Below are positions 39,520 to 48,701 of a DNA stretch of 64,000 nucleotides, piece by piece. Every line of letters begins with the position of its first letter. The first letter of the stretch is position 1. Position numbers and translations under genes: made by a program. The stretch is from positions 2,108,001 to 2,172,000 of the forward strand of contig CAVUMX010000001.1 of assembly GCA_963742725.1 (NCBI GenBank), given 5' to 3'. This DNA is from CAVVAL01 sp963742725 (GTDB taxonomy: Bacteria; Actinomycetota; Actinomycetes; Mycobacteriales; Cryptosporangiaceae). Under the pieces are notes generated by a model that did not search any database, was not told the origin of the DNA, and saw only the letters and a program-made list of their open reading frames with translations.

Positions 39520-42102
39520 ATGTCAGGGCATGGTTGTGGAATGAGTTACCCCGATCAGCCCGAGCGCCCCCGGCGGGGCGTTGCCCGGGTGGGTTCCGGT
39601 GGCGACCAGGACGAGAGCTGGAATCGCCACGACAGCCCCTACGGTGACCCTCACGGTCCCGGCCGATCCAGCGGACGGGCGTCCCTCCCCCCTCAAGGCG
39701 CGGCCAGCGGCCGCGCCTCTGTTGGTCGCGCGACGCCCCCTGGACCGCCGCCTGTTGGTCGCGCGACGCCAGCTCGTGGCGCGGCGCGGGTCTCAGGTGC
39801 CGCGTCAGTCCCGGGCCACGGCGAAGCGCCGACCCGCTACGGCGACGCCCCAAGCCAGTACGACCGCACCTCGGTGCTGGGCGCCGCGCCGCGCCGCCGC
39901 GACGACTTCCTGACGCAGCCCGGTCCGGGCGGTGGGCGACCGCCGCGTGACCCGGGTGGGCCCAAGGGCAAGGGGAAGAAGCGCGCCAAGCAGATCGCGC
40001 TGATCGCCGGCGGTACCGCGTTCATGCTGATCGTCGCCACCATGGGCGTCTTCTACGGCATGACCAACGTGCCGCTGCCCGAGGCCGCCGCGAACAAGCA
40101 GACCTCGATCGTCTACAACGCTGCCGGCGCCAACAGCCAGCCGATCGCGAACTTCGCCATCGAGGACCGCCAGGAAGTCAAGCTGGCCGAGATTCCCGAG
40201 CACGTCCAGAAGGCTGTCATCGCCGCCGAGGACCGCTCGTTCTACACCAACAACGGCATCTCGCCGAAGGGCATCGCCCGCGCCGCGGTCGGTGTCGTCA
40301 CCGGCGACGACAAGGGTGGTGGCTCGACCATCACCCAGCAGTACATCAAGAACTCGCGCAACCTCACCCAGGAGCGCTCCTACGTCCGTAAGGCGAAGGA
40401 GATCCCCATGGCGATGAAGGCGGACGACGAGTACAGCAAGGACCAGATCCTCGAGTTCTACCTCAACACGATCTACCTCGGTCGTGGCCGGTACGGCATC
40501 CAGTCCGCCGCCAAGGGCTACTTCAACAAGGACGTCAAGCGGCTGACCGTCGAAGAGGGCGCCGTCATCGCCGGCCTGATCAAGGACCCGTCGAACCTCG
40601 ACCCGGCGAACAACCTCGAAGGCAACAAGGGCCGCTGGGACTACGTCCTCGACGGCATGGTCGACGAGGGCTGGCTCGACGGCGGCAAGCGCGCGGCGAT
40701 GAAGTACCCCACGGTCCAGAAGAAGTCCGCCGTGCGCCGCGACAAGTGGATGGACGGCTCCAACGGGATCCTCGCGCAGCGCATCGAGGAGGAGGTGACG
40801 TCCCTCGAACTGGTGGGCGGCACCAAGATCACCAAGGAGCAGCTCCGGACCGAGGGCCTCCGCATCTTCACCACGATCAACCCGAAGATGCAGACCGCGG
40901 CCGTCAACGCGGCGGTCGAGGGGCTCAAGGGCCAGGAGAGCAAGACGATGGGCACCGCACTGGTGGCCGTCCAGCCCGGCACCGGCCGGATCATGGCTTA
41001 CTACGGCGGCGAAGGCGGGTACGGCAACAACGACCTCGCCGGCCGCCGGCTGCCGCACGCGCCGGGCTCGTCCATGAAGCCGTACGTCCTGGCTAAGGCG
41101 CTCGAAGAGGGCGTCAGCATCAAGTCGGAGTGGGACGGCAGTTCGCCGCAGACGTTCCAGAGCCGCGGCAAGCCGCTCCGCAACTCCGAGAACGACAACA
41201 CCTGCAAGCGCTGCAACCTCATCGACACGACGGTCAAGTCGCTCAACACCGTGTACTGGGCGATGACTGAGAAGGTCGGCGCGAAGGGTGTCCGCGATCT
41301 CGCCGGTCGTGCCGGTGTGACCCGGATGATGGGCACGGACGGCAAGATCAAGCCGATCTCGGAGGCTCCGGTCGACGAGGGCATCGGCATCGGTCAGCTC
41401 CCGATCCCGGTCATCGACCAGGCCAACGGGTTCGCCACGTTCGCCGCCTACGGCGAGCAGGCGGCGCCGTACTTCGTCGAGCGGATCCTCGACCGCAGCG
41501 GGAGCGTCGTCTACCAGCGGCCGCAGAACCGCACCACCCGCGCCTTCTCCACCGATGTCGCCAGGGACGCCAACTACGTCATGCAGCAGGTCGTCGGCAA
41601 GGGCTCGAACAAGCTCGCCGGCGGGCGCAAGGCGGCCGGCAAGACCGGCACCCACCAGTACAAGGACAGCGACGACAACGCGCACGCCTGGATGTGCGGC
41701 TTCACGCCGCAGCTGTCAGCCGCGGTGTGGGTCGGCAACACCGGCGACGAGGGCCCGCTCTACGACAGCGTCAAGAACAGGCGGGTCTACGGGTCCGGCA
41801 TCCCTGGGCGCATCTGGAAGAAGTTCATGGACGCCGCGCTCGCGAACACCGAGGAGAAGGACTTCCGCAAGCCGGTGTTCCTCGGCGACGAGGACGAGGG
41901 CAACGCTCCCGAGCAGGTCGACCCCAGCCCGACGCCGTCGGAGGAGCCCGACGGACGTCCGTCCGGGTTCCCGTTCCCGACCCCGGACCCTGACGAGTCC
42001 CCCGATCCGGACGAGTCGCCGAACCCCGATCCGACCGAGGATCCGGAAAACCCGTTCCCGCGGCCGACCCAGAGCAAGACGCCTCGGCCCGGATTTCCCT
42101 GA
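39520..42102 (+). CDS. Class A penicillin-binding protein (bifunctional transglycosylase/transpeptidase)
   Basis: 860 aa from the ATG at 39520, which has GGAG nine bases upstream (ATG 39541, MSYPDQPERPRRG, is the alternative). Residues 1-150 are a cytoplasmic Pro/Arg/Gly-rich tail. A transmembrane helix follows (QIALIAGGTAFMLIVATMGV). The GT51 glycosyltransferase domain has EDRSFYTNNGISPKGIARA and STITQQYIKN. The transpeptidase domain has SxxK in PGSSMKPY, SxN in KSLNTVYW and KTG in GKTGTHQY. The last about 70 residues are a Pro/Asp/Glu-rich extracellular tail. It polymerises and crosslinks peptidoglycan. It is the PonA-type PBP downstream of DUF5318. Confidence 0.93.
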   Translation: MSGHGCGMSYPDQPERPRRGVARVGSGGDQDESWNRHDSPYGDPHGPGRSSGRASLPPQGAASGRASVGRATPPGPPPVGRATPARGAARVSGAASVPGHGEAPTRYGDAPSQYDRTSVLGAAPRRRDDFLTQPGPGGGRPPRDPGGPKGKGKKRAKQIALIAGGTAFMLIVATMGVFYGMTNVPLPEAAANKQTSIVYNAAGANSQPIANFAIEDRQEVKLAEIPEHVQKAVIAAEDRSFYTNNGISPKGIARAAVGVVTGDDKGGGSTITQQYIKNSRNLTQERSYVRKAKEIPMAMKADDEYSKDQILEFYLNTIYLGRGRYGIQSAAKGYFNKDVKRLTVEEGAVIAGLIKDPSNLDPANNLEGNKGRWDYVLDGMVDEGWLDGGKRAAMKYPTVQKKSAVRRDKWMDGSNGILAQRIEEEVTSLELVGGTKITKEQLRTEGLRIFTTINPKMQTAAVNAAVEGLKGQESKTMGTALVAVQPGTGRIMAYYGGEGGYGNNDLAGRRLPHAPGSSMKPYVLAKALEEGVSIKSEWDGSSPQTFQSRGKPLRNSENDNTCKRCNLIDTTVKSLNTVYWAMTEKVGAKGVRDLAGRAGVTRMMGTDGKIKPISEAPVDEGIGIGQLPIPVIDQANGFATFAAYGEQAAPYFVERILDRSGSVVYQRPQNRTTRAFSTDVARDANYVMQQVVGKGSNKLAGGRKAAGKTGTHQYKDSDDNAHAWMCGFTPQLSAAVWVGNTGDEGPLYDSVKNRRVYGSGIPGRIWKKFMDAALANTEEKDFRKPVFLGDEDEGNAPEQVDPSPTPSEEPDGRPSGFPFPTPDPDESPDPDESPNPDPTEDPENPFPRPTQSKTPRPGFP

Positions 42103-42145
42103 CAGGTAGCACACCGGCGTGCCGCGGTAGGGCAGGATCGGGGGC

Positions 42146-43711
42146 GTGAACGAGCGCCCCCGCCCGCCCGCCGCGGACACCGACCAGCCCAGCCGCTCTG
42201 ACCCGGTCGTCACGGGCCTGTCCCATGTGATCGGTGGACCGATCGGTGAGCGAGCGCGCCTGAACCGGCGCGTGTGGACACCCATGCGCGTGATTCTCGC
42301 GATGGCGTGCTTCACCTTCGCGATGAACTGGGTCCAGAAGTCGCCGTGCCGCTCCGGGGCGTGGGCCGACAACCTCCAGTACAAGAAGCACTGTTACACC
42401 GACGTGCTCGCCCTGTACTTCGCCGAGCACCTCAACGAGGGCCTGACCCCGTACCTCGACTACCCCGTCGAGTACCCGGTGCTCACCGGCGGCCTCATGT
42501 GGCTCATCGGCTATCCCGTGTGGAAGCTCGGCACCTCCGAGTGGGTCAACACGGAGCTGCTGCCGACGCTGGCCGACTACGGCCTGGCCGAAGGCGGCCC
42601 GCTCAACCAGGGCAAGCTCTTCTACGACCTCAACGCGATCGTGCTCGGCATCTTCGGGCTGCTGGCCGTGTGGGCGGTCGTGCGGATGCGCCCCGCCCGG
42701 CCCTGGGACGGCGCGATGGTCGCCCTGGCCCCGGCCGTCTTCGTGACGGCCACCGTCAACTGGGACCTGCTCGCCGTCGGCCTGACCGGGCTCGCGATGT
42801 ACTTCTGGTACCGGCGCGCGCCGGGCTGGGCCGGCCTGTTCTTCGGCCTCGCGATCTCGGCCAAGTTCTACCCGCTGTTCATCCTCGGCCCGCTGCTCGT
42901 CCTGTGCTGGCGCCGCAAGAAGCTGCCCGATTTCGTCATCACGTTCGGCACTGCCGTCGTCACCTGGGTCGCGCTCAACCTGCCGATCTACCGCGCCAAC
43001 CCTGACAACTGGATGCGGTTCTGGAAGCTCAGCGACGAGCGCGGCGTCGACTGGGGCACCCTCTGGTACATCGGCGCCCACTTCCCCGTCGGCGGCGGCA
43101 AGACCGGGATCGCACCGTTCACCACCCTGGCCGGCCCCGAGAACATCGACAACCTGGACCGGATCTGGCAGGTCCTGTTCGCGGTCAGCTGCATCGGCAT
43201 CGCGGCGCTGGTCATGTACGCGCCGAAGCCGCCCCGGTTCGGCCAGGTGGCGTTCCTCGTCGTCGCCGTTTTCCTGCTGGTCAGCAAGGTCTGGTCGCAG
43301 CAGTTCGTGCTCTGGCTCATCCCGCTCGCCGTGCTGGCCCGACCCAAGTGGGGGGCGTTCCTCGCCTGGCAGGCCTGCGAACTCGCCTACTTCTTCGGCT
43401 TCTACCAGATCCTGCTGCGCGCCTCGCCCGGCGGGAAGTCGCTCATGCCGGAGAAGTGGTTCACGCTCATCGGCCTCGCCCGCTGGATCGCCGTCGCGGT
43501 GCTCTGCGGGCTCGTCATCCGCGAGATCCTGCGGCCCGAACTGGACGTGGTCCGGTCCGGCGGCGAGGACGATCCGGAGGGCGGCGTCCTCAACGATCCA
43601 CCGGATCCACCAGGTGCCGATCCGTCCGAGGCGGAACCGCGGGAGCCTGGTGGACCGCCCTCAGGGCGCGAGGTCGAAGACGACAGCTCCGCCGGTATCC
43701 GTTCGCCGTAG
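42146..43711 (+). CDS. Polytopic membrane glycosyltransferase, GT87/DUF2029 type
   Basis: 521 aa, GTG start. About ten to twelve hydrophobic segments follow a hydrophilic N-terminus (1-45). The extracytoplasmic loop before the second segment, CYTDVLALYFAEHLNEG, then TPYLDYPVEYPVLTG, is typical of GT-C enzymes of the DUF2029/GT87 group, with acidic Asp and Glu positions. Members transfer mannose or arabinose from polyprenyl phosphates in actinobacterial envelope glycolipids. The acceptor cannot be told here. The C-terminus (about 470-521) is a Pro/Asp-rich tail that overlaps the convergent gene by 51 nt. Confidence 0.82.
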   Translation: MNERPRPPAADTDQPSRSDPVVTGLSHVIGGPIGERARLNRRVWTPMRVILAMACFTFAMNWVQKSPCRSGAWADNLQYKKHCYTDVLALYFAEHLNEGLTPYLDYPVEYPVLTGGLMWLIGYPVWKLGTSEWVNTELLPTLADYGLAEGGPLNQGKLFYDLNAIVLGIFGLLAVWAVVRMRPARPWDGAMVALAPAVFVTATVNWDLLAVGLTGLAMYFWYRRAPGWAGLFFGLAISAKFYPLFILGPLLVLCWRRKKLPDFVITFGTAVVTWVALNLPIYRANPDNWMRFWKLSDERGVDWGTLWYIGAHFPVGGGKTGIAPFTTLAGPENIDNLDRIWQVLFAVSCIGIAALVMYAPKPPRFGQVAFLVVAVFLLVSKVWSQQFVLWLIPLAVLARPKWGAFLAWQACELAYFFGFYQILLRASPGGKSLMPEKWFTLIGLARWIAVAVLCGLVIREILRPELDVVRSGGEDDPEGGVLNDPPDPPGADPSEAEPREPGGPPSGREVEDDSSAGIRSP

Positions 43712-45457
43712 CGGCAACCCGTCCACCGGCTTGTCGGCCGCCGACTGCCACGGCGTGCCGGCGATCCGGTCCCGGAGGACGACGACCGTCCGGATGCCCT
43801 TCGACCGCAGGTACTCGACGCTCAACGCGTCCGGGAAGGCGGCCGACGCGTTCCGGATCTCGGTGGTCGAGTTCGGGTAGAACCCGCTGCCGCCGTTCGC
43901 CATCTTGGGGAACCCGTCGGTGGACCAGAGCATCACGGACTGGTCGAACATCGGGTCGCTCGGCAGCACCAGCAGCGGGCCGGTGACGTTCTTGAGCGCG
44001 GCCGGTTGCTTCGGGACCTCCGGGTGCGGCGTGGTGTTCACGCCCTCGCCGAGCACCAGGGCGCCGGGAATGAGCGCGACAGCCGTGATCCACGCCGGCC
44101 AGTTGAGCTTGGCCGGCGCGCGGCTGCTCCGGGCCTTGGCCGGCCGGGTCTCGGTCTGGGAGCCGTTCGTGGCGATGCGGTCGCCCATGGCCGTGACCGC
44201 GCCGGCGGCGAGCAGGCCGAGCAGCAACGTCGTGTAGACGACGAGACGCCCGGGGGTGCGCAGCGCGTCCCAGCCGGGCACGTGCCGGAACAGCAGCAGG
44301 TACGTGTACTCGCCGTCGAAGAAGCGGGTGCCCATCGCGAACACGACGCTGACCACGGTGAGCGCGGCGAGCGCCAGTCGCTGCCGGACCGACCACCGGC
44401 TCAGCACCACGCCCGCCGCGGCGAACACGATGACGACCAACCCCGGGAGCAACGTCATCTCCGGGACGAACGGCAGCTCGGCACGGGTCGCGGCGTGCCG
44501 CTCACCCCAGAACCACGCCTCGGCCGGCGCCGTGAAGAACCCGCGCAGCGGCGGGGAGAAGAAGCCGAGATCCTGCTCGCCCCGGCGCGCGTACGGATGC
44601 AGCTCGACGACGCGCAGGTACGGACGGGCCATCAGCAGCCCCGTCGCCGCGAACGCGATGCCACCCACGCCGTTGACCCACAGCAGCGACGCCGGCAGGC
44701 GCGGTCGGCCCGCGACCAGCCAGCCCACGGCACCGGTCAGGCAGACGAGCGCCAGCACGTAGGCGAACGGGAGCCCGACGCCGAACCCGATCATCAGCTG
44801 CCAGCACGCCGCCGCCCAGCCGGCCGCCGCCCACCCCGGACGGACCTCGTCCCGCTGGTACCCCCGGGTGAACGAGTAGCCGTGGCCCCGAGCCAGCGCG
44901 GCCAGCGTCAGCGCGATGCCGCCGGTGGACAGGACGTGCAGGTGACCGGCCTGGACCAGCCGCCACGGCGCGTAGGCGAACGCGGCGCCGGCCACGACGG
45001 CACCGGGCCACCGCGCGCCGAGCTGCCGGGCCAGCGCGTACGCGCCCAGGAACGCCACCGCCGGAATCAGCACGTACACGAGGTTGTAGCGGACGACCGC
45101 CGCCACCGGCCCTTCGCCGAACAGCGCGAGCGGGAAGTAGCCGAACAGGCTGTCGGTGAACGCGTAGCTGTACGGCTCGGGATAGAACGCGTTGGCGTGC
45201 CACAGCTCCATCGGCTGGTGCAGGACCGCGTGGCCGGACCAGGCGAGGATCCACGCGACCAGCAGCGGGTCGTAGATGTCCTGCGGGATGGTGCCGGCCG
45301 GGTGCTTCATCGTCGGCCACGTCATGACCACGGCCAGCAGCAGCGCGCCGGCCGGGGCCAGAACCACCTCGCGCCGCAGCCAGGACAGCACCTTGGCGCT
45401 CCGGATCCGTGCCGGTTTCGCGGGCGCCTTGGCCGGTTTGGCGATCTCGCTGGTCAT
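43661..45457 (-). CDS. Polytopic membrane protein, GT-C superfamily-like
   Basis: 598 aa from the ATG at 45457, overlapping the upstream TIM-barrel stop by 4 nt. After a basic N-terminus the protein has about 11 hydrophobic helices between residues 30 and 450. The first external loop contains PQDIYDPLLVAWILAWSGHA, a DPxxxxW-type acidic motif in the position used by GT-C glycosyltransferases. A soluble C-terminal domain (about 470-598) ends in YLRSKGIRTVVVLRDRIAGT. It resembles uncharacterised actinobacterial mannosyltransferase-like membrane proteins. Neither enzyme activity nor substrate can be proven from the sequence. Confidence 0.75.
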   Translation of the reverse strand: MTSEIAKPAKAPAKPARIRSAKVLSWLRREVVLAPAGALLLAVVMTWPTMKHPAGTIPQDIYDPLLVAWILAWSGHAVLHQPMELWHANAFYPEPYSYAFTDSLFGYFPLALFGEGPVAAVVRYNLVYVLIPAVAFLGAYALARQLGARWPGAVVAGAAFAYAPWRLVQAGHLHVLSTGGIALTLAALARGHGYSFTRGYQRDEVRPGWAAAGWAAACWQLMIGFGVGLPFAYVLALVCLTGAVGWLVAGRPRLPASLLWVNGVGGIAFAATGLLMARPYLRVVELHPYARRGEQDLGFFSPPLRGFFTAPAEAWFWGERHAATRAELPFVPEMTLLPGLVVIVFAAAGVVLSRWSVRQRLALAALTVVSVVFAMGTRFFDGEYTYLLLFRHVPGWDALRTPGRLVVYTTLLLGLLAAGAVTAMGDRIATNGSQTETRPAKARSSRAPAKLNWPAWITAVALIPGALVLGEGVNTTPHPEVPKQPAALKNVTGPLLVLPSDPMFDQSVMLWSTDGFPKMANGGSGFYPNSTTEIRNASAAFPDALSVEYLRSKGIRTVVVLRDRIAGTPWQSAADKPVDGLPLRRTDTGGAVVFDLAP

Positions 45458-46230
45458 GCGTCGAGGTGCTTGCGCAGGTACTCGATGTCCGCGCCCTGGC
45501 CGTCCGCGCCGCCGGGGGTCTCGCACACGACGGGCGCGCCCGCGGCGGCGATCGTGGCGACGAGCAGATCCGGGTCGATCTGGCCGCGGCCGAGGTTCTC
45601 GTGCCTGTCCCGCCCGGAGTCGAACGGGTCCTTCGAGTCGTTCGCGTGCACCAGGTCGATCCGGCCGGTGATCGCCTTCACCCGGTCGACGATGTCGAGC
45701 AGGTCTTCGCCGCCCGCGTGCGCGTGGCAGGTGTCGAGGCAGAAGCCGGGGCCGAACTCGCCGATCGCGTCCCACAGCCGGGCCAGCCGGTCGAACCGGC
45801 GGGCGATCGCGTGGTCGCCGCCGGCCGTGTTCTCGACCAGGATCTGCGTCGCGTAGCCGCCCTCGTCCTGCTGCTGCTGGAACGCCTTGCGCCAGTTGTC
45901 GAAGCCCACGTCCGGGTCGTCGTCCTTGGTGACGTGGCCGCCGTGGACGATCAGCCCCTTGGCACCGACCGTCGCCGCCGCCTCCGCGTGCTGGACGAGC
46001 AGCTTCCGGGACGGGATACGGATGCGGTTGTTGGTGCTCGCGAGGTTCACGATGTACGGCGCGTGGACGAAGACGTCCAGGTCGGCATCGCGGATCGCCG
46101 CCGCGTCATCCCGGACCTTCGGCTTCTTCCAGCCCTGCGGATCCGCGAGGAAGAACTGCACCAGGTCGGCGCCGCGCGCCTTCGCCTCGGCCAGCGGGTC
46201 GTCGGGTTCGACGTGAGCTCCGATTCGCAT
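45454..46230 (-). CDS. Endonuclease IV-like TIM-barrel protein
   Basis: 258 aa from the ATG at 46230 (MRIGAHVEPDDPLAEAKARG; the frame opens further upstream without support). Metal-ligand positions of AP endonuclease IV/xylose isomerase-like barrels are visible: HGGHV, Glu in LVENTAGG, CLDTCHAHAGG, HANDSKDPFDSGRDRHENLG and CETPGG. True Nfo proteins, which cut at abasic sites, have this set. It could also be a sugar-phosphate isomerase-type relative. It is coupled to the downstream membrane protein by an ATGA overlap. Confidence 0.85.
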   Translation of the reverse strand: MRIGAHVEPDDPLAEAKARGADLVQFFLADPQGWKKPKVRDDAAAIRDADLDVFVHAPYIVNLASTNNRIRIPSRKLLVQHAEAAATVGAKGLIVHGGHVTKDDDPDVGFDNWRKAFQQQQDEGGYATQILVENTAGGDHAIARRFDRLARLWDAIGEFGPGFCLDTCHAHAGGEDLLDIVDRVKAITGRIDLVHANDSKDPFDSGRDRHENLGRGQIDPDLLVATIAAAGAPVVCETPGGADGQGADIEYLRKHLDA

Positions 46231-46428
46231 GACGAGAGGGTACGGGCAACGCACGACAGGTGCGGATTCCCAGGGCCGCAAATCAGGGCCTCTACCGGGG
46301 GAAACATTCAAGTGAAAGATGTACACGGAAGCCGTCACCTTCGGGTGGCGTTCTCGTTGAAGCCGGTGAAGGATGGCGTAGGTCACTGACCACGTGAGGG
46401 CCCGCGCATCTTGTGACCTGGGGAGATA

Positions 46429-47304
46429 GTGAACGTGTACAACTCTTTCGGAGTGGGCGCCGCGAGACGCGTCCGCCGCGCCGCGGCTCTCCTCGGCGTG
46501 TTAGTGGCCGGCGCGGCCGGGGCCGGGATGGTCATCGCGTCGCCGGCCGCCGCCGCGGAACCCGTGCCGACGATGACCTTCAAGGGGTCGCTCAACGTCC
46601 TGGGGCTGCTCAACAGCCTGACCGTCACACCGGCGTCGGTCTCCGTGCCCGCCGGCGGCAAGGTGACGTTCGTGAACAGCTCGCCCAACGCACTCAAGCT
46701 GACCATCGGCGGGCGTGAGTTCCCGACGCTCGCGAAGGGCGCCAGCCTGCCGCTGGTGTTCCAGGGGGCGGCGAATTCCACGACGTCCCAGGTCAAGGCG
46801 TCGCCGCTCGGTGGCGTGGTCGGCGGCCTGGTCGCGTCGACCGGGTCGGTGAACGTGGCCGCGGCCCCCAGGACGCCGCCGAAGTCCGACTCGCCGGCGC
46901 CGGATCCGACCAAGCCGTCCGGCAGTCCCCAGCCCGGCACGCCGAACACGCCCGGCGGACCGACGCAGCCGCAGAACGGCGGGGTCGTCCCGCAGGTGCT
47001 GCCCGGTGACGGCGTGAAGCTGCCGCCGAACTTCGGCCGGGACCCGGTCGCGCGGGGCGGCATGGCCAGCGCCGGCCTCCCGCCGATGACCGAGGCGGAG
47101 GCCGGGATGGCCCCGTCGGACACGATCGCCGCGCCGGAGCGGGCGAAGCGTGCGGACAACAAGGCGAAGGTCGACGGTGAGATCACCACCGTCGGCGGCG
47201 GTATCGGGCTCCTGATCCTGGTCGCGACGGTGCTGCTCGGCGGCGTCGGCGCGGCCGCCATCCGTACGGTGCTGGCTCAGCGGGGCGCAGAGATGCGTAG
47301 CTGA
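46429..47304 (+). CDS. Secreted, membrane-anchored protein with possible cupredoxin-like domain
   Basis: 291 aa, GTG with GGGGAG upstream. A signal peptide (VRRAAALLGVLVAGAAGAGM onward) is cleaved near AAAAE (about residue 43). A beta-rich domain follows (about 45-135: VTPASVSVPAGGKVTFVNSS, then LKLTIGGREFPTLAKGA), whose opening resembles plastocyanin-like proteins, but copper-ligand His/Cys residues are missing. A Pro-rich linker (about 145-185), a charged segment and a C-terminal transmembrane helix (GGGIGLLILVATVLLGGVGA) with a short basic tail complete it. No family name is offered. It lies upstream of rpsF. Confidence 0.75.
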   Translation: MNVYNSFGVGAARRVRRAAALLGVLVAGAAGAGMVIASPAAAAEPVPTMTFKGSLNVLGLLNSLTVTPASVSVPAGGKVTFVNSSPNALKLTIGGREFPTLAKGASLPLVFQGAANSTTSQVKASPLGGVVGGLVASTGSVNVAAAPRTPPKSDSPAPDPTKPSGSPQPGTPNTPGGPTQPQNGGVVPQVLPGDGVKLPPNFGRDPVARGGMASAGLPPMTEAEAGMAPSDTIAAPERAKRADNKAKVDGEITTVGGGIGLLILVATVLLGGVGAAAIRTVLAQRGAEMRS

Positions 47305-47394
47305 GCAGCCAACAGGCCCCACGGGGCGTCGGCGAGAGTCGTTGGTGTGGTCGTTCCTCCCCAGGTCCCACCCACGGATTCGGAACCGGCGCCC

Positions 47395-47488
47395 CGTGGC
47401 TGTTAGGCTCTTGCGGTTCGCTGACGCGAATGACCCTCCTGCCACGGAGAGACCGTGGCCGCTGAGACCACAGGAGGTGGGTTTTCTC
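47395..47488 (+). promoter_or_regulatory. rpsF leader with promoter and Shine-Dalgarno hairpin
   Basis: A TTAGGCT -10-like element (47403-47409) is followed by a stem CCACGG/CCGTGG (47442-47447, 47453-47458). A short stem CCAC-AGGAG-GTGG (47468-47480) displays the Shine-Dalgarno sequence in its loop. Translation of S6 could be controlled here by S6:S18 binding, as known for rpsF leaders; that role is inferred. Confidence 0.5.
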
Positions 47489-47809
47489 TTGCGTCACTAC
47501 GAAGTCATGGTGATCCTCGACCCCGATCTCGAGGAGCGCACCGTTTCCCCGTCGCTGGACACGTTCCTCAACGTGATCCGCACGTCGGGCGGTAGCGTCG
47601 AGAAGGTTGACGTGTGGGGCCGCCGCCGGCTGTCCTTCGAGATCAACAAGAAGGTCGAAGGCATCTACGCCATCGTCGACCTGCAGGCTGAGCCGGCCGC
47701 CGTGCTGGAGCTCGACCGGCAGCTCAACCTGAACGAGTCCGTGCTGCGCACCAAGGTCCTCCGGCCGGAGATGCGCTCCACCAACCGTCCGAACCAGCGG
47801 AAGGACTGA
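47489..47809 (+). CDS. rpsF: 30S ribosomal protein S6
   Basis: 106 aa from a TTG at 47489, with AGGAGG eleven bases upstream. The longer frame to 47342 has no ribosome binding site. The sequence LRHYEVMVILDPDLEERTVS, then GRRRLSFEINKKVEGIYAIV, is typical S6. S6 binds 16S rRNA with S18, which is encoded two genes on. It starts the rpsF-ssb-rpsR-rplI cluster. The unusual TTG start is common for actinobacterial rpsF and may limit its rate. Confidence 0.95.
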   Translation: MRHYEVMVILDPDLEERTVSPSLDTFLNVIRTSGGSVEKVDVWGRRRLSFEINKKVEGIYAIVDLQAEPAAVLELDRQLNLNESVLRTKVLRPEMRSTNRPNQRKD

Positions 47810-47886
47810 CCGCTGCGGTTCGGTCGTACCTGACTGAGAGCATCGGTTCGACCACGACCGTCACGGTCCGGTAGGAGGAGTTTCCA

Positions 47887-48393
47887 ATGGCAGGCGACAC
47901 CGTCATCACCCTGGTCGGCAACCTTGTCGACGACCCCGAGCTCCGGTTCACCCAGAGCGGCGCGGCCGTCGCGAAGTTCCGGCTCGCCTCGACCCCGCGT
48001 ACCTTCGACCGGCAGAGCGGTGAATGGAAGGACGGCGAGAGCCTCTTCCTGACCTGCAACGTCTGGCGCCAGGCGGCGGAGAACGTGGCCGAGTCGCTGC
48101 AGCGCGGCACCCGCGTGATCGTGCAGGGCCGGCTCAAGCAGCGCACGTACGACACGCGCGAAGGCGAGAAGCGCACGGTCTACGAGGTCGAGGTCGACGA
48201 GGTCGGCCCGTCGCTGCGCAGCGCCACGGCCAAGGTCAACAAGACCGCCCGCAGCGGTGCGGGTGGCGGCGGGTTCGGTGCCTCCGGTTCGTCCGGCGGG
48301 TCCGCCCCGGCGGATGACCCCTGGGCCGCGGCCACGCCTACGCCCGCGGCGGGCGGCGGCGGTGGGTCGTTCAGCGACGAGCCACCGTTCTGA
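47887..48393 (+). CDS. ssb: Single-stranded DNA-binding protein
   Basis: 168 aa, ATG with GTAGGAGGAG upstream. The OB fold covers residues 1-about 112 (MAGDTVITLVGNLVDDPELR, then FLTCNVWRQAAENVAESLQRG). A Gly/Ser/Ala-rich disordered linker (about 120-160) ends in the acidic DEPPF tip used to recruit partner proteins. It coats ssDNA in replication and repair. Location between rpsF and rpsR is standard. Confidence 0.97.
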   Translation: MAGDTVITLVGNLVDDPELRFTQSGAAVAKFRLASTPRTFDRQSGEWKDGESLFLTCNVWRQAAENVAESLQRGTRVIVQGRLKQRTYDTREGEKRTVYEVEVDEVGPSLRSATAKVNKTARSGAGGGGFGASGSSGGSAPADDPWAAATPTPAAGGGGGSFSDEPPF

Positions 48394-48448
48394 CGGCCTC
48401 ACCCACACGCGACAACTGACTTCACGAACGAGATAACGGAGCATCACC

Positions 48449-48685
48449 ATGGCGAAGCCGCCGGTGCGGAAGCCTAAGAAGAAGGTCAATCCGCTCGACA
48501 AGGACAAGATCCGCTACATCGACTACAAGGACACCGCGCTGCTGCGCAAGTTCATCTCGGACCGGGGCAAGATCCGCGCCCGCCGGGTGACCGGTGTGTC
48601 CTCCCAGCAGCAGCGGCAGATCGCCAAGGCGATCAAGAACGCCCGCGAGATGGCGCTGCTGCCCTACTCCAGCACGTCCCGCTGA
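48449..48685 (+). CDS. rpsR: 30S ribosomal protein S18
   Basis: 78 aa. Core: KVNPLDKDKIRYIDYKDTAL, then LRKFISDRGKIRARRVTGVS, identical in pattern to bacterial S18. There are no cysteines, so this is a zinc-free form. It pairs with S6 on the 30S platform. It lies 55 bp after ssb and 16 bp before rplI. Confidence 0.96.
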   Translation: MAKPPVRKPKKKVNPLDKDKIRYIDYKDTALLRKFISDRGKIRARRVTGVSSQQQRQIAKAIKNAREMALLPYSSTSR

Positions 48686-48701
48686 GGAAGGGGTCTGACA
48701 C

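Noticed and set aside
39805..41685. 626-aa minus-strand frame inside the PBP gene
   Set aside because: Shadow of the PBP coding sequence. The sense strand has complete GT51 and transpeptidase motifs.
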